Shown: positions 9,280 through 19,582 of the stretch, in pieces
Position numbering within the stretch: position 1 is the stretch's first letter
Layout: each line of letters begins with the position of its first letter
Source of the DNA: Mesorhizobium sp.
Lineage (GTDB): Bacteria; Pseudomonadota; Alphaproteobacteria; Rhizobiales; Rhizobiaceae
Reading direction: 5' to 3'
Assembly: GCA_004020875.1 (NCBI GenBank)
Contig: SAPZ01000005.1
Location: forward strand, 248,001 to 312,000
DNA length: 64,000 nt
Position numbers and translations under genes: made by a program
Notes under the pieces: model-generated
What the model saw: only the letters and a program-made list of their open reading frames with translations
The model's database searches: none
Told to the model about the DNA's origin: nothing

Positions 9280-10314
9280 TCACGCGGCCCCGGCCTGCCG
9301 GCCGCTGTCGGCCAGCCGGCGCGCCAGCCTGAGCGCCGCGATCAGGCTGTCGGCGCGCGCAATGCCCTTGCCGGCGATACCGAAGGCGGTGCCGTGGTCG
9401 GGCGAGGTGCGGATGAAGGGCAGGCCCAGCGTCACGTTGACCGCCTCGTCGAAGGCCAAGGTCTTGGCCGGGATCAGCGCCTGGTCGTGATACATGCACA
9501 GCGCCGCGTCATAGGAGGCGCGCGCGCGAGGATGAAACATCGTGTCGGCCGGCAGCGGTCCGACCGCGTCGATGCCTTCCGCTTTCAGCGTCTCGACGGC
9601 CGGGGCCACGATTGCAGCATCCTCCTGGCCCATGGCGCCGCCTTCGCCGGCATGCGGGTTGAGCCCGGCGATCGCAAGCCTAGGCCACGCGATGCCGAAG
9701 CGGCTCTTGAGATCGGCAGCGGTGATGCGCGCGGTCGTGACGATCAGTTCCGTGGTGAGCACTTTCGGGACTTCGGCCAGCGGGATGTGGATCGTCACCG
9801 GAACGGTGCGCAGATCAGGTCCGGCCAGCAGCATCACCGGCGTCACCTCCCGGCCGGTATGGCGCGAAGCCAGATGCGCCAGATATTCGGTGTGGCCGGG
9901 AAAGCCGAATCCCGCATCGTAAAGCGGCTTCTTGGCGATCGGACAGGTGACCACCGCGGCGGCGCTGCCGGCGAGACAGTCGGCGACGGCGCGATCGATT
10001 GCCTCGATGGTGCCGGCGGCATTGGCCGGATCCGGCTCTCCCGGGCTGTCGACATGGCGCGCATGGAGCGGCACGACGGGGAGCACGCGGGCAAAATGAT
10101 GCGCGGCCTGTCCGGGCAAGATCTCGGCTATTGTCACATTTGCGCCGACAAGGCTGGCGCGGGCATCGATCAGGGCCGGATCGGCCAGTAGATAGAAGGG
10201 CGGCACCCCCGCGCTGTCGCCCGCCTGCCAGGCGGCGATGGCGATCTCGGGTCCAATGCCCGAAGGGTCGCCGACACTGAGCGCCAGCGGCGCAGCGGTC
10301 TTGCGCGCGCTCAT
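9280..10314 (-). CDS. pdxA: 4-hydroxythreonine-4-phosphate dehydrogenase
   Basis: This 344-residue enzyme acts in the DXP-dependent pyridoxal phosphate pathway. [14 protein letters not shown] near the start, [17 protein letters not shown] and the C-terminal [18 protein letters not shown] are all PdxA signatures, with metal-binding histidines in these blocks. I chose the ATG at 10314 ([10 protein letters not shown]) because the extra 30 residues upstream lie within a palindromic intergenic repeat. It heads the pdxA-rsmA pair. The 201-bp gap to the SurA-like gene upstream holds repeats. Confidence 0.95.
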   Translation of the reverse strand: MSARKTAAPLALSVGDPSGIGPEIAIAAWQAGDSAGVPPFYLLADPALIDARASLVGANVTIAEILPGQAAHHFARVLPVVPLHARHVDSPGEPDPANAAGTIEAIDRAVADCLAGSAAAVVTCPIAKKPLYDAGFGFPGHTEYLAHLASRHTGREVTPVMLLAGPDLRTVPVTIHIPLAEVPKVLTTELIVTTARITAADLKSRFGIAWPRLAIAGLNPHAGEGGAMGQEDAAIVAPAVETLKAEGIDAVGPLPADTMFHPRARASYDAALCMYHDQALIPAKTLAFDEAVNVTLGLPFIRTSPDHGTAFGIAGKGIARADSLIAALRLARRLADSGRQAGAA

Positions 10315-10353
10315 TGGGTGGGCTGACTGCGGTATCGCATGCTTGTCGCTCAG

Positions 10354-10400
10354 AGCATGACGCCGAAAAATATGCTGCGGTTTTCGGACGACATGATGCT
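10354..10400. repeat. Intergenic palindromic repeat (copy A1)
   Basis: AGCATGACGCCGAAAA and TTTTCGGACGACATGATGCT form an imperfect inverted repeat around a short GCTGCGG-containing centre. The layout (ATG-ACG arm, GTGCAGCGG-like centre, inverted arm) matches the elements at 48994 and 50938, so it belongs to one dispersed family of short rhizobial intergenic repeats. Confidence 0.75.
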
Positions 10401-10464
10401 CCATTTCTCGGACTTGGGAGACGGAATCAGGCCGATTCGATCTGATGTCTCCGGGTCTAAAAGT

Positions 10465-10513
10465 ATTCCAGGAAAAGTGTGAGCGGTTTCCGCCTCGGAA
10501 TTGCGTTAAAACA
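10465..10513. repeat. Intergenic repeat B (AATTCC...GGAATT type)
   Basis: ATTCCAGGAAAAGTGTGAG continues to GCGGTTTCCG and closes with CGGAATTGCG, an imperfect palindrome. Its first 22 bases are identical to 29633-29654, showing that it is a dispersed repeat. It fills the space between surA and pdxA together with copy A1. Confidence 0.75.
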
Positions 10514-10515
10514 AT

Positions 10516-11439
10516 CTAGCGTTCGACGATCTTGGCCTTCTGGCGCAGCTCGGCGACGTATTTCTTGCTGAGCTCCTCGGCGTCCTTGTCATTGCCGCCT
10601 TCGGCCTGGAACACCATCTGCGCGGCCTTGTCGTCGGAAACCTCGCGCGAGGAGCAGATACCGATGAATTCGATGCCGCGTTCAGTCTCGCGCGTCGGCG
10701 TCGCGCCGCCGACCTTGGTGGCCTTGATCTGCTCGGCCCAGTCGGTCGGCAATTGCGGCGCCAGCACCCGGCCGAGATCGCGCACGGTGACGTCCAGCAG
10801 ACCCTTGGCGAATTCGCGCGTGGTGTTGCAGCCGCTGAAGCGGGCACGCATGGCGTCGGCCTCGCGCTTGCGCTTGGCGAGCGTGGCGGCGCGCTCCTTT
10901 GCCGGCACCACGAAGATCACCTGCTGCAGCATGTACTCCGTCGCCGTCGGCTTGGCGCCGCCCTTGTCGAGCATGCGCCGCACGGCGTCCTGCTCGGTCA
11001 CCGAGCCGCCTTCGCCGGAGCGGTAGCGTGCGCTGAGCGCCTGGTTCCAGGCCATCTGGGCGCGGATGAACTCCTTGAAGTGTTCCTTGGTGACGCCCGA
11101 CTGGTTCATGATCGCGTCGAGCTTGGCCAGCGGCATCTTGTTGCCCGAGGCGAAGCGCTGGTAGGCGGCGTCGACCTGCTGATCGGTGATGCGGATGCCG
11201 AGCCGCTTGGCTTCGGCCAGCCGCAGCGTCTGGTCGATCATCTCCTGCGCGGCATCGCCTTTCTTGTGTTGGAGCTTGAAGAAGGCGGCGCGGTGCGCGA
11301 TGTCGCCGGTGGTGATCGGTATGTTGTTGACGACATATTTGATCTCCGCGGCGAAAGCCGGCTGCACAACTGCCGTGACCGAAACCGAGGTCGCCGCCAC
11401 CAGAAACGCCAATCCTGCCGAAAACAGGTATTTCCTCAT
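10516..11439 (-). CDS. SurA-like periplasmic chaperone
   Basis: 307 residues from the ATG at 11439, which follows GGAAGGTAAG. A signal peptide (about 1-30, ending AFAAE) leads to a SurA N-terminal domain: IKYVVNNIPITTGDIAHRAAF, then MIDQTLRLAEAKRLGI. A clear parvulin PPIase signature is not evident, so it may be a chaperone without isomerase activity. SurA proteins escort beta-barrel proteins across the periplasm. The gene follows lptD on the same strand, as in many proteobacteria, which fits a role in folding LptD and other porins. Confidence 0.88.
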   Translation of the reverse strand: MRKYLFSAGLAFLVAATSVSVTAVVQPAFAAEIKYVVNNIPITTGDIAHRAAFFKLQHKKGDAAQEMIDQTLRLAEAKRLGIRITDQQVDAAYQRFASGNKMPLAKLDAIMNQSGVTKEHFKEFIRAQMAWNQALSARYRSGEGGSVTEQDAVRRMLDKGGAKPTATEYMLQQVIFVVPAKERAATLAKRKREADAMRARFSGCNTTREFAKGLLDVTVRDLGRVLAPQLPTDWAEQIKATKVGGATPTRETERGIEFIGICSSREVSDDKAAQMVFQAEGGNDKDAEELSKKYVAELRQKAKIVER

Positions 11440-11655
11440 CTTACCTTCCAATTTCCCGCCCCAATTTGTCGGCATGACAGCGCCTCGCGTCCTCCGAACG
11501 CCTGCGCGATGCAGCCGACCCATGCCTGTCCTATGCGGCGAAACGATGTCGCCGGCGCATGGTCCCCTAACCAAAGCATCTTCGGCGGTTCACGCTCCAA
11601 ATCAAGACCAAAGCAATATCGGCGCGCGGATCGCAGGCCACGCGCCAGCCTTCCA

Positions 11656-14070
11656 CTATCGGATAGTATCGACCGCGCTCGTCGACGACCCGAAATCGCC
11701 CAGCGTGCGGAACGAAAGGTTGAAGCCGATATTCTGCGACACTTCCTTGGTTATGGTATCGCGTGTCTGCGAATAGGTCATGATGTAGGTGAAACAGGAG
11801 TCGTTATAGGCGAAACCGACGCCATCCTTGACCAGCACGTTGCTCCGGATGTCGTAGGTGCCGGTGCCGAACAGTCGCCAGTTCTCCGCCAGATGCGTGG
11901 AGGCGCCGAGCGTGACTTCATGGCGGTCGGTGGTGAAGCCATAGAGCGGCTGCGCCTCGATGAAGGCATATTTGGCGCTAAGCGATATCGGCAGGCTGGA
12001 ATAGGCGGCCTTCACTTCGGCGCGCCGGACCTCGAATGTCTGCTCGTCGAAACGCCCGCTCAGCGAACCGGAGAAACCGCTCGGGCTGTTGAAGCCGACG
12101 AGGCCGACATAATCCGAGGTCCGCTTGTCCAGGCCGGACTCGGCTCCGACATTGACGAGATCGGGCGCGGCGAAGGAGTTCAGGCCCGCGAGCTGATAGG
12201 ATTGGCCGAAGATGGCGTTCGTGGCCCAGCCATTGTCGTAGGCGCCAGAATAGCGGAAGCCGACATTGGCGCGCGTGCCGCCTTCTATGCGGTCATAGCC
12301 CGAGAATTTATCGCGCTCGAACAGCGTGGTGGCGTCGAAGACGAAGCTCTGCGCGTCTTCGTTGGGAACGGCCAGCCCCCCGACATATTGTTCGTTCGGA
12401 CGCACGAACACTTGCGCGGTCGGCTCCAGGATATGGCTGGAGCTCGGCATCGAGAACAGCAGCGGCCAGCGCGCCTCTAGGCCGAGAGTGGCCATGTAGC
12501 GGGCAAGCGACGAGCGCATATCGACGTCCTGGCCGAGATTTGTGCCCATCTGGTTGACGGCATCGAGCGAAGCCTGATTGGCGTTGACATAGCCTGCGTC
12601 GCCGCGGAAGGCGAGCAACGGGGTCAACTGCAGACCGTCATCGGTGGTGAAGGTGCGCTTCCATTCGGCCTCGGCGGTGAGCCGGCTGGATTCGCCTTCG
12701 ATACCGCGCACATTGTTGATTGAAGTGTCGTCGGCCGGATTGGCCAGCACGGCGTCCAGCCGGTTGCGGCTGATCACACGCGCGTTGACGTTGAACGACA
12801 GCTGGCCGCCGGCCACTGACGTGTCGGGAATATACGCATAGTCGAAGGACGGCAACACCCAGGGCTGCTTGGCCGCGCGCGCCGTCGGATCGCTGGAGAG
12901 CGTGTCTTCCTGCACCTCGAAGCGCATGGCGCGAACGTCGAAGTAATTGCGGTCGCTCAAGCCGGTCAGATAGATCGACGACTGGTGAGCAAGATCACTG
13001 AAGCCGTCGATGTTGTAGGTGCGCGAGAAATTCTTGTCGGTCTGCAGCAGAACGTCCCAGCCGAAGTTCCAGCGCTCGTTGATGGCGAACTGGCCCGTGG
13101 TCCCCATCATGCCGCGGAACTTGTTCGGATCGCCGGGCTCGCCCGAATCGACGACGTAACGATTGCCCGTGCCGATGAACGCGTTCGGATCCTGCTGGTT
13201 TATGCCGGCGATCTTCAGCGTGTACTGGCCGTTGTTGAAGCGCTGGCGCCACTCGGCCTCGCCGAGGAAGCCCTGCTTGGTATAGCCGCTGCCGGTTACG
13301 GTCAGGTCATAGGTCGGGGACAGCGCGAAATAATAGGGGACTTTGACGCCGACGCCGAGATGGTTGTTGTAGACGATGCCGGGGATCAGGAAGCCGCTCT
13401 TGTGCTTCACGGTCGGATCGGCGATCTCGAAAGCCGGCAGATAGGCGAGCGGGAAGCCGAAGAATTCGAAGTTCGAATTTTCGAAGCGTACCGTCTTCTT
13501 CTCACCGTTCCAGATGATCTTTCGCGCCTTGATGCGCCAGGTCGGCGCTTTGTCCGGCTTGTCTTCGCAAGGTTCGCAGGCGGTGTAGACGCCATTGTGG
13601 AAGGTGGTCAGCACGCCGCCCATGCGCTCTGCGCTCTCGGCGGCGAAATAGGCCTTGTCGATCGTCTCCACGCGCAGCGCGTTGGTGAACCCGTCGGCGA
13701 AGTCGTCGGTAATATCGATATGCTCGGCATTTACCTTGGTGCCGTCGCTGTTGATGAGCTCGACGGCGCCGCTCGCGACGAGGCGCTTGGTGTCGCGGTT
13801 GTACACCACGCGCTGGGCGACCAGCTTGTTGCCGCCATAGTCGATCTGCACGCCGCCGACGGCCGTCACCGTGTGCTTGTCGTTGTCATAGACAAGCGTA
13901 TCGGCGGCCAGCAGCATCTGCGTGCCGGAAGGGACGGACTTGGCAGCAATGGTCTGCGCCTGTGCGGGTGCCGTCGGGACCGCATAAGCGAACAGACATG
14001 CCAAGGCGGTCGCCCCATAGAGGCGTGCCAAACCGGCCTGCCTATGGCTGCGCAAAACCGCCTCCCTCAC
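11656..14070 (-). CDS. lptD: LPS-assembly outer-membrane protein
   Basis: 804 residues. A GTG at 14070 overlaps the lptG stop (TAGTG), so I prefer it to the longer frame starting at 14136. The signal peptide ends near APAQAQT. An OstA-like beta-jellyroll follows (LLAADTLVYDNDKHTVTAVGG, then LVASGAVELINSDG) and then a long beta-barrel to the C-terminus (SLPISLSAKYAFIE, NIGFNLSFRTLGDF). It inserts LPS in the outer leaflet with LptE. A CEPCE pair near residue 185 is the visible cysteine motif. It forms part of lptF-lptG-lptD-surA. Confidence 0.94.
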   Translation of the reverse strand: MREAVLRSHRQAGLARLYGATALACLFAYAVPTAPAQAQTIAAKSVPSGTQMLLAADTLVYDNDKHTVTAVGGVQIDYGGNKLVAQRVVYNRDTKRLVASGAVELINSDGTKVNAEHIDITDDFADGFTNALRVETIDKAYFAAESAERMGGVLTTFHNGVYTACEPCEDKPDKAPTWRIKARKIIWNGEKKTVRFENSNFEFFGFPLAYLPAFEIADPTVKHKSGFLIPGIVYNNHLGVGVKVPYYFALSPTYDLTVTGSGYTKQGFLGEAEWRQRFNNGQYTLKIAGINQQDPNAFIGTGNRYVVDSGEPGDPNKFRGMMGTTGQFAINERWNFGWDVLLQTDKNFSRTYNIDGFSDLAHQSSIYLTGLSDRNYFDVRAMRFEVQEDTLSSDPTARAAKQPWVLPSFDYAYIPDTSVAGGQLSFNVNARVISRNRLDAVLANPADDTSINNVRGIEGESSRLTAEAEWKRTFTTDDGLQLTPLLAFRGDAGYVNANQASLDAVNQMGTNLGQDVDMRSSLARYMATLGLEARWPLLFSMPSSSHILEPTAQVFVRPNEQYVGGLAVPNEDAQSFVFDATTLFERDKFSGYDRIEGGTRANVGFRYSGAYDNGWATNAIFGQSYQLAGLNSFAAPDLVNVGAESGLDKRTSDYVGLVGFNSPSGFSGSLSGRFDEQTFEVRRAEVKAAYSSLPISLSAKYAFIEAQPLYGFTTDRHEVTLGASTHLAENWRLFGTGTYDIRSNVLVKDGVGFAYNDSCFTYIMTYSQTRDTITKEVSQNIGFNLSFRTLGDFGSSTSAVDTIR

Positions 14071-15152
14071 TAGCCGTCTTCCTTGTATAGCAGAAACGTC
14101 ACCCCGAAGAACATAGCCACGACGACCGGAACCCATGCAGCCACCACCGTAGGAACGAATCCGGCCACACCGAATGCCTTGACCAGTACCGAAACGACAT
14201 AAAGCAGAAAGCCGGCCACGACGCCACCCAGAATCATCGTTGCCGACTGCCCCATTCGCGCAAATCGCATTGAAACCGTTGCAGCAATTAGCGTCATGGC
14301 GACGAGAAGGAACGGCAACGCCACCAGCGAATCAAACTGCATGGCGAAGGCATTTGCCTTGAGCCCGAAGGACCGGGCAACCTCGATCTTGCGCGGCAGC
14401 TCGTAGAAAGGGATGGTTTCCGGACGCGCCAGTCGCTCCTGAACAAATTCCGGCTTGAGGTTGGTCGGCACCTTGTCGGTCGCCAGCGCCTGGATGTTGC
14501 CCCCCTTGAAAACCTTGACGTCCTGCAATTCCCAGTAACCATCGCGCAGGAAGGCCTTGGCCGCGTCCTTGCGCTCGGCGATGTTGCCCCGCGGGTCGAG
14601 GATGAAGAACACCGCGTCCGCCATCTCAAGGCCCTGGTTGAGGACGGCGCGGGCGCCGATGATGGTGTCGCCTGATTCGGTTTTCTGCCTGAGCCACGGC
14701 GTGACGTTGGTGGTGACGGCATTCGATTTGCCGGCCCTGAGGTCGTTCTCCATCTGCTCGGACCAGGAAAAGCCATGCGCCGCTATGGGGTTCATCACGG
14801 CGACCGAAAGCACGCCGAACATCAGCGCGCCGACGCAGCACGGAAACAGGAACTGCCAGGCCGAAACGCCGGCCGAGCGCGCGATCACCAGCTCGTAGCG
14901 GCGGTTGAGCGACACAAGCGTCGCCATTGCCGAGAACAGCCCGACGAACGGCACCGTCTGCAGCATGATCATCGGCATCCTGAGCGCCGAAATGGCGAAG
15001 GCCGTGCCATAGGTGAAGCCCGGCAGCCCGGTCGTTCGGCCGGAAAGCTCGGTGAAATCGATCAGGAACACCAGCGCCAGCAGGCCCAGGAAGAACCAAA
15101 AGGTGATCGAGACGTAGCGGAAGAAGAAATAGCGGCCCAGCGTCCAGCCCAT
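14070..15152 (-). CDS. lptG: LPS export ABC transporter permease LptG
   Basis: 360 residues with the YjgP/YjgQ layout: three N-terminal membrane helices, a large periplasmic beta-jellyroll (about 95-260), and three C-terminal helices. NRRYELVIARSAGVS is the conserved coupling loop, and the C-terminal block is MRFARMGQSATMILGGVVAGF. With LptF and LptB2 it extracts LPS from the inner membrane. The start at 15152 lies 2 bp after the lptF stop. Confidence 0.93.
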   Translation of the reverse strand: MGWTLGRYFFFRYVSITFWFFLGLLALVFLIDFTELSGRTTGLPGFTYGTAFAISALRMPMIMLQTVPFVGLFSAMATLVSLNRRYELVIARSAGVSAWQFLFPCCVGALMFGVLSVAVMNPIAAHGFSWSEQMENDLRAGKSNAVTTNVTPWLRQKTESGDTIIGARAVLNQGLEMADAVFFILDPRGNIAERKDAAKAFLRDGYWELQDVKVFKGGNIQALATDKVPTNLKPEFVQERLARPETIPFYELPRKIEVARSFGLKANAFAMQFDSLVALPFLLVAMTLIAATVSMRFARMGQSATMILGGVVAGFLLYVVSVLVKAFGVAGFVPTVVAAWVPVVVAMFFGVTFLLYKEDG

Positions 15153-15154
15153 GG

Positions 15155-16351
15155 TCAGGCTCCCTGACCGGAAGTGCGCCGGACGAGCCACAGCTTGAAT
15201 GCCGTCCAGTTGTCGCTGGTGCGCTTGGCGAGGTTGGTCAGCCAGTCCGCCCAGCTGACCGGCAATTCCATGGTGCGCGACGAGACGATGAACCAGATCG
15301 AAACCGCGGACGCAATCAGCGGTATGCCGTAGAGCAGGTAGATATAGTACGAGATCCTGTCGGCCTTGCCGGCGGCGAAGAAGCCGAGCCACCGCACGAA
15401 AAGCGCTATCGCGATAGCCGTGATCAGCGGGTTGATGCGTGCTTCGCGATGCGAACGCGCATCGCCCGCGACGGCCAGCGCGATCAGCGCGAAAACCAGC
15501 GAATAGGACCACTCGGCAAAGCGCTGGTTGAGTTCCGCCCGGTAGCTGCCCGGTTCGCGCTGGAACATCTTGTCATTGGGATCCGGGTTGAGCAGATACG
15601 CCGTCGTGCGGTCCTTGGGCAAAAGCGTGATGTCGTTCGCCGCGGACATGAAGGCGGACATGTCGAAGGCATAAGAGGTGAAGCGGATGACCGAGAGGTC
15701 GCCGGTTACCGATTTGCGGTTGATGACGCCGTCATTCATCATCAGCACCTTCTCGTCGCCTTTTTCGACGATGCTGCCGGTCTTGGCATAATAGGTGAGG
15801 CTGGCGCCTTCCTCTCGGGAATCGGCGACGAAGATGCCGCCGAGCCGGTTGCCGGGGAGCCGCTCGCCGACCTGCAGGTAAAGGCCCTCGTCGATCTTGC
15901 GGAACGTGCCTTCCTGGATGATCAGCGATACGAGGTCGGCGCGCGAAGCCGCCACCAGTTGGCGGTTCTTCTGCCTGGCATAGGGATCGATGGCGTTGTC
16001 GACGATGAAGGAAAAGGCGCAAGCCGCGATTGCGAGCAGCAGGATCGGCCGCGCGATGGTCCAGCGCGAGGCGCCCGCTGCGCTAAGCACGGCGAGCTCC
16101 GAATCGGCATTCATGGCGCTCAGCGTCTGCGCCACCGCCACCACCAGGGCGAACGGCACCACGATCGGGATGATCGAGGGAATGATCAGCGCTGCGACCT
16201 CGAAGAAGGTCAGCGCCGACTGGCCGTTGTCGGTAACGAGGTCGATCTTGGCCAGCACCTGCGTCGTCCACACGATCGCCAGCGTCCAGACCAGCGCGGC
16301 GAGGAACATCGTCAGCGCGCGGCGCATGATGTAGCGTTCAACGACCTTCAT
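15155..16351 (-). CDS. lptF: LPS export ABC transporter permease LptF
   Basis: 398 residues starting MKVVERYIMRRALTMFL, the typical LptF N-terminus. Six membrane helices surround a periplasmic domain. SALNADSELAVLSAAG-type coupling sequence is present as MNADSELAVLSAAGASRW. It is first gene of the minus-strand lptF-lptG-lptD-surA unit. Its promoter should lie in the 377-bp gap shared with divergent pepA. Confidence 0.93.
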   Translation of the reverse strand: MKVVERYIMRRALTMFLAALVWTLAIVWTTQVLAKIDLVTDNGQSALTFFEVAALIIPSIIPIVVPFALVVAVAQTLSAMNADSELAVLSAAGASRWTIARPILLLAIAACAFSFIVDNAIDPYARQKNRQLVAASRADLVSLIIQEGTFRKIDEGLYLQVGERLPGNRLGGIFVADSREEGASLTYYAKTGSIVEKGDEKVLMMNDGVINRKSVTGDLSVIRFTSYAFDMSAFMSAANDITLLPKDRTTAYLLNPDPNDKMFQREPGSYRAELNQRFAEWSYSLVFALIALAVAGDARSHREARINPLITAIAIALFVRWLGFFAAGKADRISYYIYLLYGIPLIASAVSIWFIVSSRTMELPVSWADWLTNLAKRTSDNWTAFKLWLVRRTSGQGA

Positions 16352-16728
16352 GAAGGCTTTTCTCGATTTTGCCGAACGGCATCATGCCCGCCGACAAGGT
16401 AGTCATCCGGCGTCGCCCGCACAACTGGGTCATAGGCGGCTCGCTCCGGTTTGTCGCCCCACGCCGCGTGCCCCGGCGCGGCGGAGTCTCCGCGCCAATG
16501 GATAAGAAATGCAAAACATCGATGGTTAACAGTAGGTTACGGCAGCAAGCTAAGATCGTGCCGAGACGAATCCTTTGTCTATAGTGGCGCTGATATAGGC
16601 AGCGATTTCGGCCAAAGTCTTGCCAAATGGCTGAAAACGACCAAATGTCGCGCACGCTAGCCAAACCCCTTGCCGGTGAAGATTTACCTTTGCCGGCACC
16701 TTACGGCCATCCCCGAAAGCAGGACCTG
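16352..16728. other. 377-bp divergent intergenic region lptF/pepA
   Basis: It separates two divergent units and must hold both promoters. I see no repeat, hairpin or RNA gene. A frame open from 16627 in phase with pepA could extend that protein by 34 residues, but nothing in it looks conserved. Confidence 0.5.
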
Positions 16729-18231
16729 ATGACGTCGAGACCTACCATTTCTTTCGCCAGATTCGCCGCGCCCAAAAAGGGCAGCGTCTTCGTGCTCGCG
16801 GCCGACGGCGGCGGGCTCGGCGAGGCGGCGAAGGCCTGCGATCCGGTCGGCGCGCTGGCGCGTGCCTTTCCAGTCGCCGATTTCGCCGGCAAGTTCGCGA
16901 GCTCGGCCGAGGTGTTGGCACCGGAAGGAACGTCCGTCGACCGGCTGGTGGCGATCGGCGCCGGCAAGGTGTCGGCCCTCGACGACAACGCCTGGCTGAA
17001 GCTCGGCGGCGCTGTTGCCGCTTCGCTGCGCAAGGCGACCGAGGTGGCCGTCATCCTCGATCTGCCGGAACTGCAGGCTGATGGCCGCCAGGCGGCGAGC
17101 CTCGCCGCCGGGATCCTGCTGCGCAGCTACGCCTTCGACAAATACAAGACCAGGAAGGACAAGGAAGACGGCCAGTCCGGCGCGAAGGCGGCGAAGCCCG
17201 CCAAGGTCACGATCCACTGCGTCGATCCAGCTGCCGCGAAGAAGGCTTTCACCGGCGAGGAAGCGGTGGTTGACGGCGTGCTGCTGGCGCGCGACCTCGT
17301 CAACGAGCCGGCCAATGTGCTGGGGCCTGTCGACTTCGCCGAGCGCGTCAAGGCGCAGGAGGCGCTCGGCGTCGAGGTCGAGATCCTCACCGAAAAGGAG
17401 ATGAAGAAGCTCGGCATGGGCTCTCTGCTCGGCGTGGCGCAAGGCTCGCCGCGCGGCGCTCGCCTGGTGGTGATGCGCTGGAACGGCGGCAAGGCCAAGG
17501 ACGCCCCGCTTGCCTTTATCGGCAAGGGCGTCACCTTCGACACCGGCGGCAATTCGATGAAACCGGCCTCCGGCATGGAGGACATGAAGGGTGACATGGG
17601 CGGTGCGGCCGCCGTCACCGGGCTGATCCATGCGCTGGCGGCGCGCAAGGCCAAGGCCAATGTGGTCGGCGTCATCGGCCTTGTCGAGAACGCCGTCGAC
17701 GGCCACGCGCAGCGTCCGGGAGACATCGTCACCTCGATGTCGGGCCAGACGATCGAGGTGCTCAACACCGACGCCGAAGGCCGCCTCGTGCTGGCCGACG
17801 CGCTCTGGTACACCAACGACCGCTTCAAGCCGAAATTCATGGTGAACCTGGCGACGCTGACGGGCGCCATCATGGTCGCGCTCGGCCAGCACTATGCCGG
17901 CCTGTTCTCCAACAACGACGAGTTGGCAGGCAGGCTTTTCGGCGCCGGCCAGACCAGCCAGGAGCGGCTGTGGCGCATGCCGCTCGGACCCGAATACGAC
18001 AAGCTGATCGATTCCAAGAATGCCGACATGAAGAACATCGGCGGCCGCTATGGCGGCGCCATCATCGCTGCGCAGTTCCTGCAGCGTTTCGTCAAGGACA
18101 CGCCCTGGGCGCATCTCGACATCGCCGGCACCGCGATGGGCGCGCCGTCCAGCGAGATCAACCAGTCCTGGGGCTCGGGCTTCGGCGTGCGCCTGCTCGA
18201 CCGGCTGGTGCGCGATCATTATGAAGGGTAG
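16729..18231 (+). CDS. pepA: Leucyl aminopeptidase (M17)
   Basis: 500 residues. The N-terminal macro-like domain is followed by the catalytic domain with [29 protein letters not shown] and the family signature [14 protein letters not shown]. These supply the two-metal site. The C-terminal block is [16 protein letters not shown]. It releases N-terminal residues during peptide turnover; PepA homologues can also bind DNA. The ATG at 16729 ([12 protein letters not shown]) follows GCAGGA; the ATG at 16627 is an alternative. holC starts 3 bp after the stop. Confidence 0.95.
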   Translation: MTSRPTISFARFAAPKKGSVFVLAADGGGLGEAAKACDPVGALARAFPVADFAGKFASSAEVLAPEGTSVDRLVAIGAGKVSALDDNAWLKLGGAVAASLRKATEVAVILDLPELQADGRQAASLAAGILLRSYAFDKYKTRKDKEDGQSGAKAAKPAKVTIHCVDPAAAKKAFTGEEAVVDGVLLARDLVNEPANVLGPVDFAERVKAQEALGVEVEILTEKEMKKLGMGSLLGVAQGSPRGARLVVMRWNGGKAKDAPLAFIGKGVTFDTGGNSMKPASGMEDMKGDMGGAAAVTGLIHALAARKAKANVVGVIGLVENAVDGHAQRPGDIVTSMSGQTIEVLNTDAEGRLVLADALWYTNDRFKPKFMVNLATLTGAIMVALGQHYAGLFSNNDELAGRLFGAGQTSQERLWRMPLGPEYDKLIDSKNADMKNIGGRYGGAIIAAQFLQRFVKDTPWAHLDIAGTAMGAPSSEINQSWGSGFGVRLLDRLVRDHYEG

Positions 18232-18234
18232 GGG

Positions 18235-18684
18235 ATGGCTGAAATCCTCTTTTACCATTTGACCGAATCGACGCTCGAGGAGGCGCTGCCGGGCCTGCTC
18301 GAGCGCAGCGTCGAGCGCGGCTGGCGCGCGGTGGTGCAGACGGGCACGGAAGAGCGCCGCGACGCGCTCGACCAGCATCTGTGGATTTTCCGCGACGATT
18401 CCTTCCTGGCGCATGCCACCGACCGCGAGGCCCATCCGGCCGAGCAGCCGATCCTGCTCACCACGGGCGAGGGCAACCAGAACGCCGCGCAGATTCGCTT
18501 CCTCGTCGATGGCGCAAACCCGCCCGAGCTATCGGGCTACGAGCGGGCCGTCTTCCTGTTCGACGGCCATGACGCGGCACAGCTCGAAACCGCGCGCGGC
18601 CATTGGAAGACAATGAAGGAAGCCGGCCACGCCGTGACCTATTGGCAGCAGACGCCGGACCGCCGCTGGGAACGGAAGGCTTAG
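18235..18684 (+). CDS. holC: DNA polymerase III subunit chi
   Basis: 149 residues matching HolC: MAEILFYHLTESTLEEALP, then LLERSVERGWRAVVQTG, LDQHLWIFRDDSFLAH, and the C-terminal KEAGHAVTYWQQTPDRRWERKA. Chi links the clamp loader to single-stranded-DNA-binding protein. It lies directly after pepA, a common proteobacterial pair. Its last 4 bases overlap the convergent LysR gene. Confidence 0.93.
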   Translation: MAEILFYHLTESTLEEALPGLLERSVERGWRAVVQTGTEERRDALDQHLWIFRDDSFLAHATDREAHPAEQPILLTTGEGNQNAAQIRFLVDGANPPELSGYERAVFLFDGHDAAQLETARGHWKTMKEAGHAVTYWQQTPDRRWERKA

Positions 18685-19577
18685 CCCGGAAGCTTGGGAC
18701 TGTCCTCGAGGTGTCGCCACAGCGCCTCGGCCACGGGCCCGTGCGGCCTATCGCGCCGCCGAACCGCGGCCATGGTCTCGGTGCGGCCGGGAATATGCCT
18801 GCCGGCGATCGAGATCAGCCGTCCGCCGCGCAGCTCATCCTCAATCAGCCATTCCGGCAAATGACCCCAGGCGAGCCCGTGCAGGATCAGCTCCTTCTTC
18901 ATCATATGGTCGGGCACCGAGCATGAATGCGCGCCGTCGATGACGAAGAAGTTTTCAGATGAGGGACGCCGCGCCGTGTCGCGGATCACGCATTGGGTGA
19001 AGGGTTGCATCGCTTCGGGCGTGACGTCGGGCCCGACTCCGAAGGGGAGGAAGCCCGGCGCCACCACTGGCACGAAGGCGACTTCGCGCAGGTCGATGCG
19101 CTCGAGATGCGGATCGGAGGGGTTGGCGCGGTGGAAGATGAGGTCCGTCTCGCCATCCATCAGCCGCTCGACCGGCCCGCTTATCGCCTCATAGTCGAGA
19201 TGGAGGCGCGTGCGCGGCCGTTCGGCGAAGAACCGGCTGAGCAGGTCGAGTATTCCGGGTCTCGGGCAGACGTCGCCCAATACGATGCGCAGCACGGTCT
19301 CCTCGCCGCTCGAGAGCTGCTCGGCGTAGGTGCGAAGATGCTCCAGCTCGCGGATCGCCAGCTGTGCCCGCGCATGGAACAGGCGACCCTCATCGGTCAA
19401 GCTCACCCGGTAACCGCTGCGGTCGAGCAGCGTCAGGCCAAGTTGCTCTTCAAGCCGGGCGACGGCGGCGAACACGGAAGGATGCGTTCGGTGCATGGCC
19501 TGGGCGGCGGCCTGGAAGCTGCCTCGACTGGCGACCGCGTCGAAACATCTGAGATCGTGCAGCTTCAAGCCATCCAC
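18681..19577 (-). CDS. LysR-family transcriptional regulator
   Basis: 298 residues. The winged-helix DNA-binding domain is at 1-60 (LRCFDAVASRGSFQAAAQAM, then HPSVFAAVARLEEQLG), followed by a LysR substrate domain. It diverges from an alpha/beta-hydrolase gene. A perfect 7-bp-arm palindrome lies 5 bp upstream of its ATG. The classic layout suggests it controls itself and the hydrolase in response to a substrate or product of that enzyme. The inducer is unknown. Confidence 0.92.
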   Translation of the reverse strand: MDGLKLHDLRCFDAVASRGSFQAAAQAMHRTHPSVFAAVARLEEQLGLTLLDRSGYRVSLTDEGRLFHARAQLAIRELEHLRTYAEQLSSGEETVLRIVLGDVCPRPGILDLLSRFFAERPRTRLHLDYEAISGPVERLMDGETDLIFHRANPSDPHLERIDLREVAFVPVVAPGFLPFGVGPDVTPEAMQPFTQCVIRDTARRPSSENFFVIDGAHSCSVPDHMMKKELILHGLAWGHLPEWLIEDELRGGRLISIAGRHIPGRTETMAAVRRRDRPHGPVAEALWRHLEDSPKLPG

Positions 19578-19582
19578 AGTCG

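Noticed and set aside
10753..12480. 575-codon plus-strand frame over surA and lptD
   Set aside because: Antisense to the LPS-assembly genes, which have clear signal peptides and domains.
16684..18435. 583-codon minus-strand frame over pepA
   Set aside because: Antisense to the aminopeptidase; no domain match visible.
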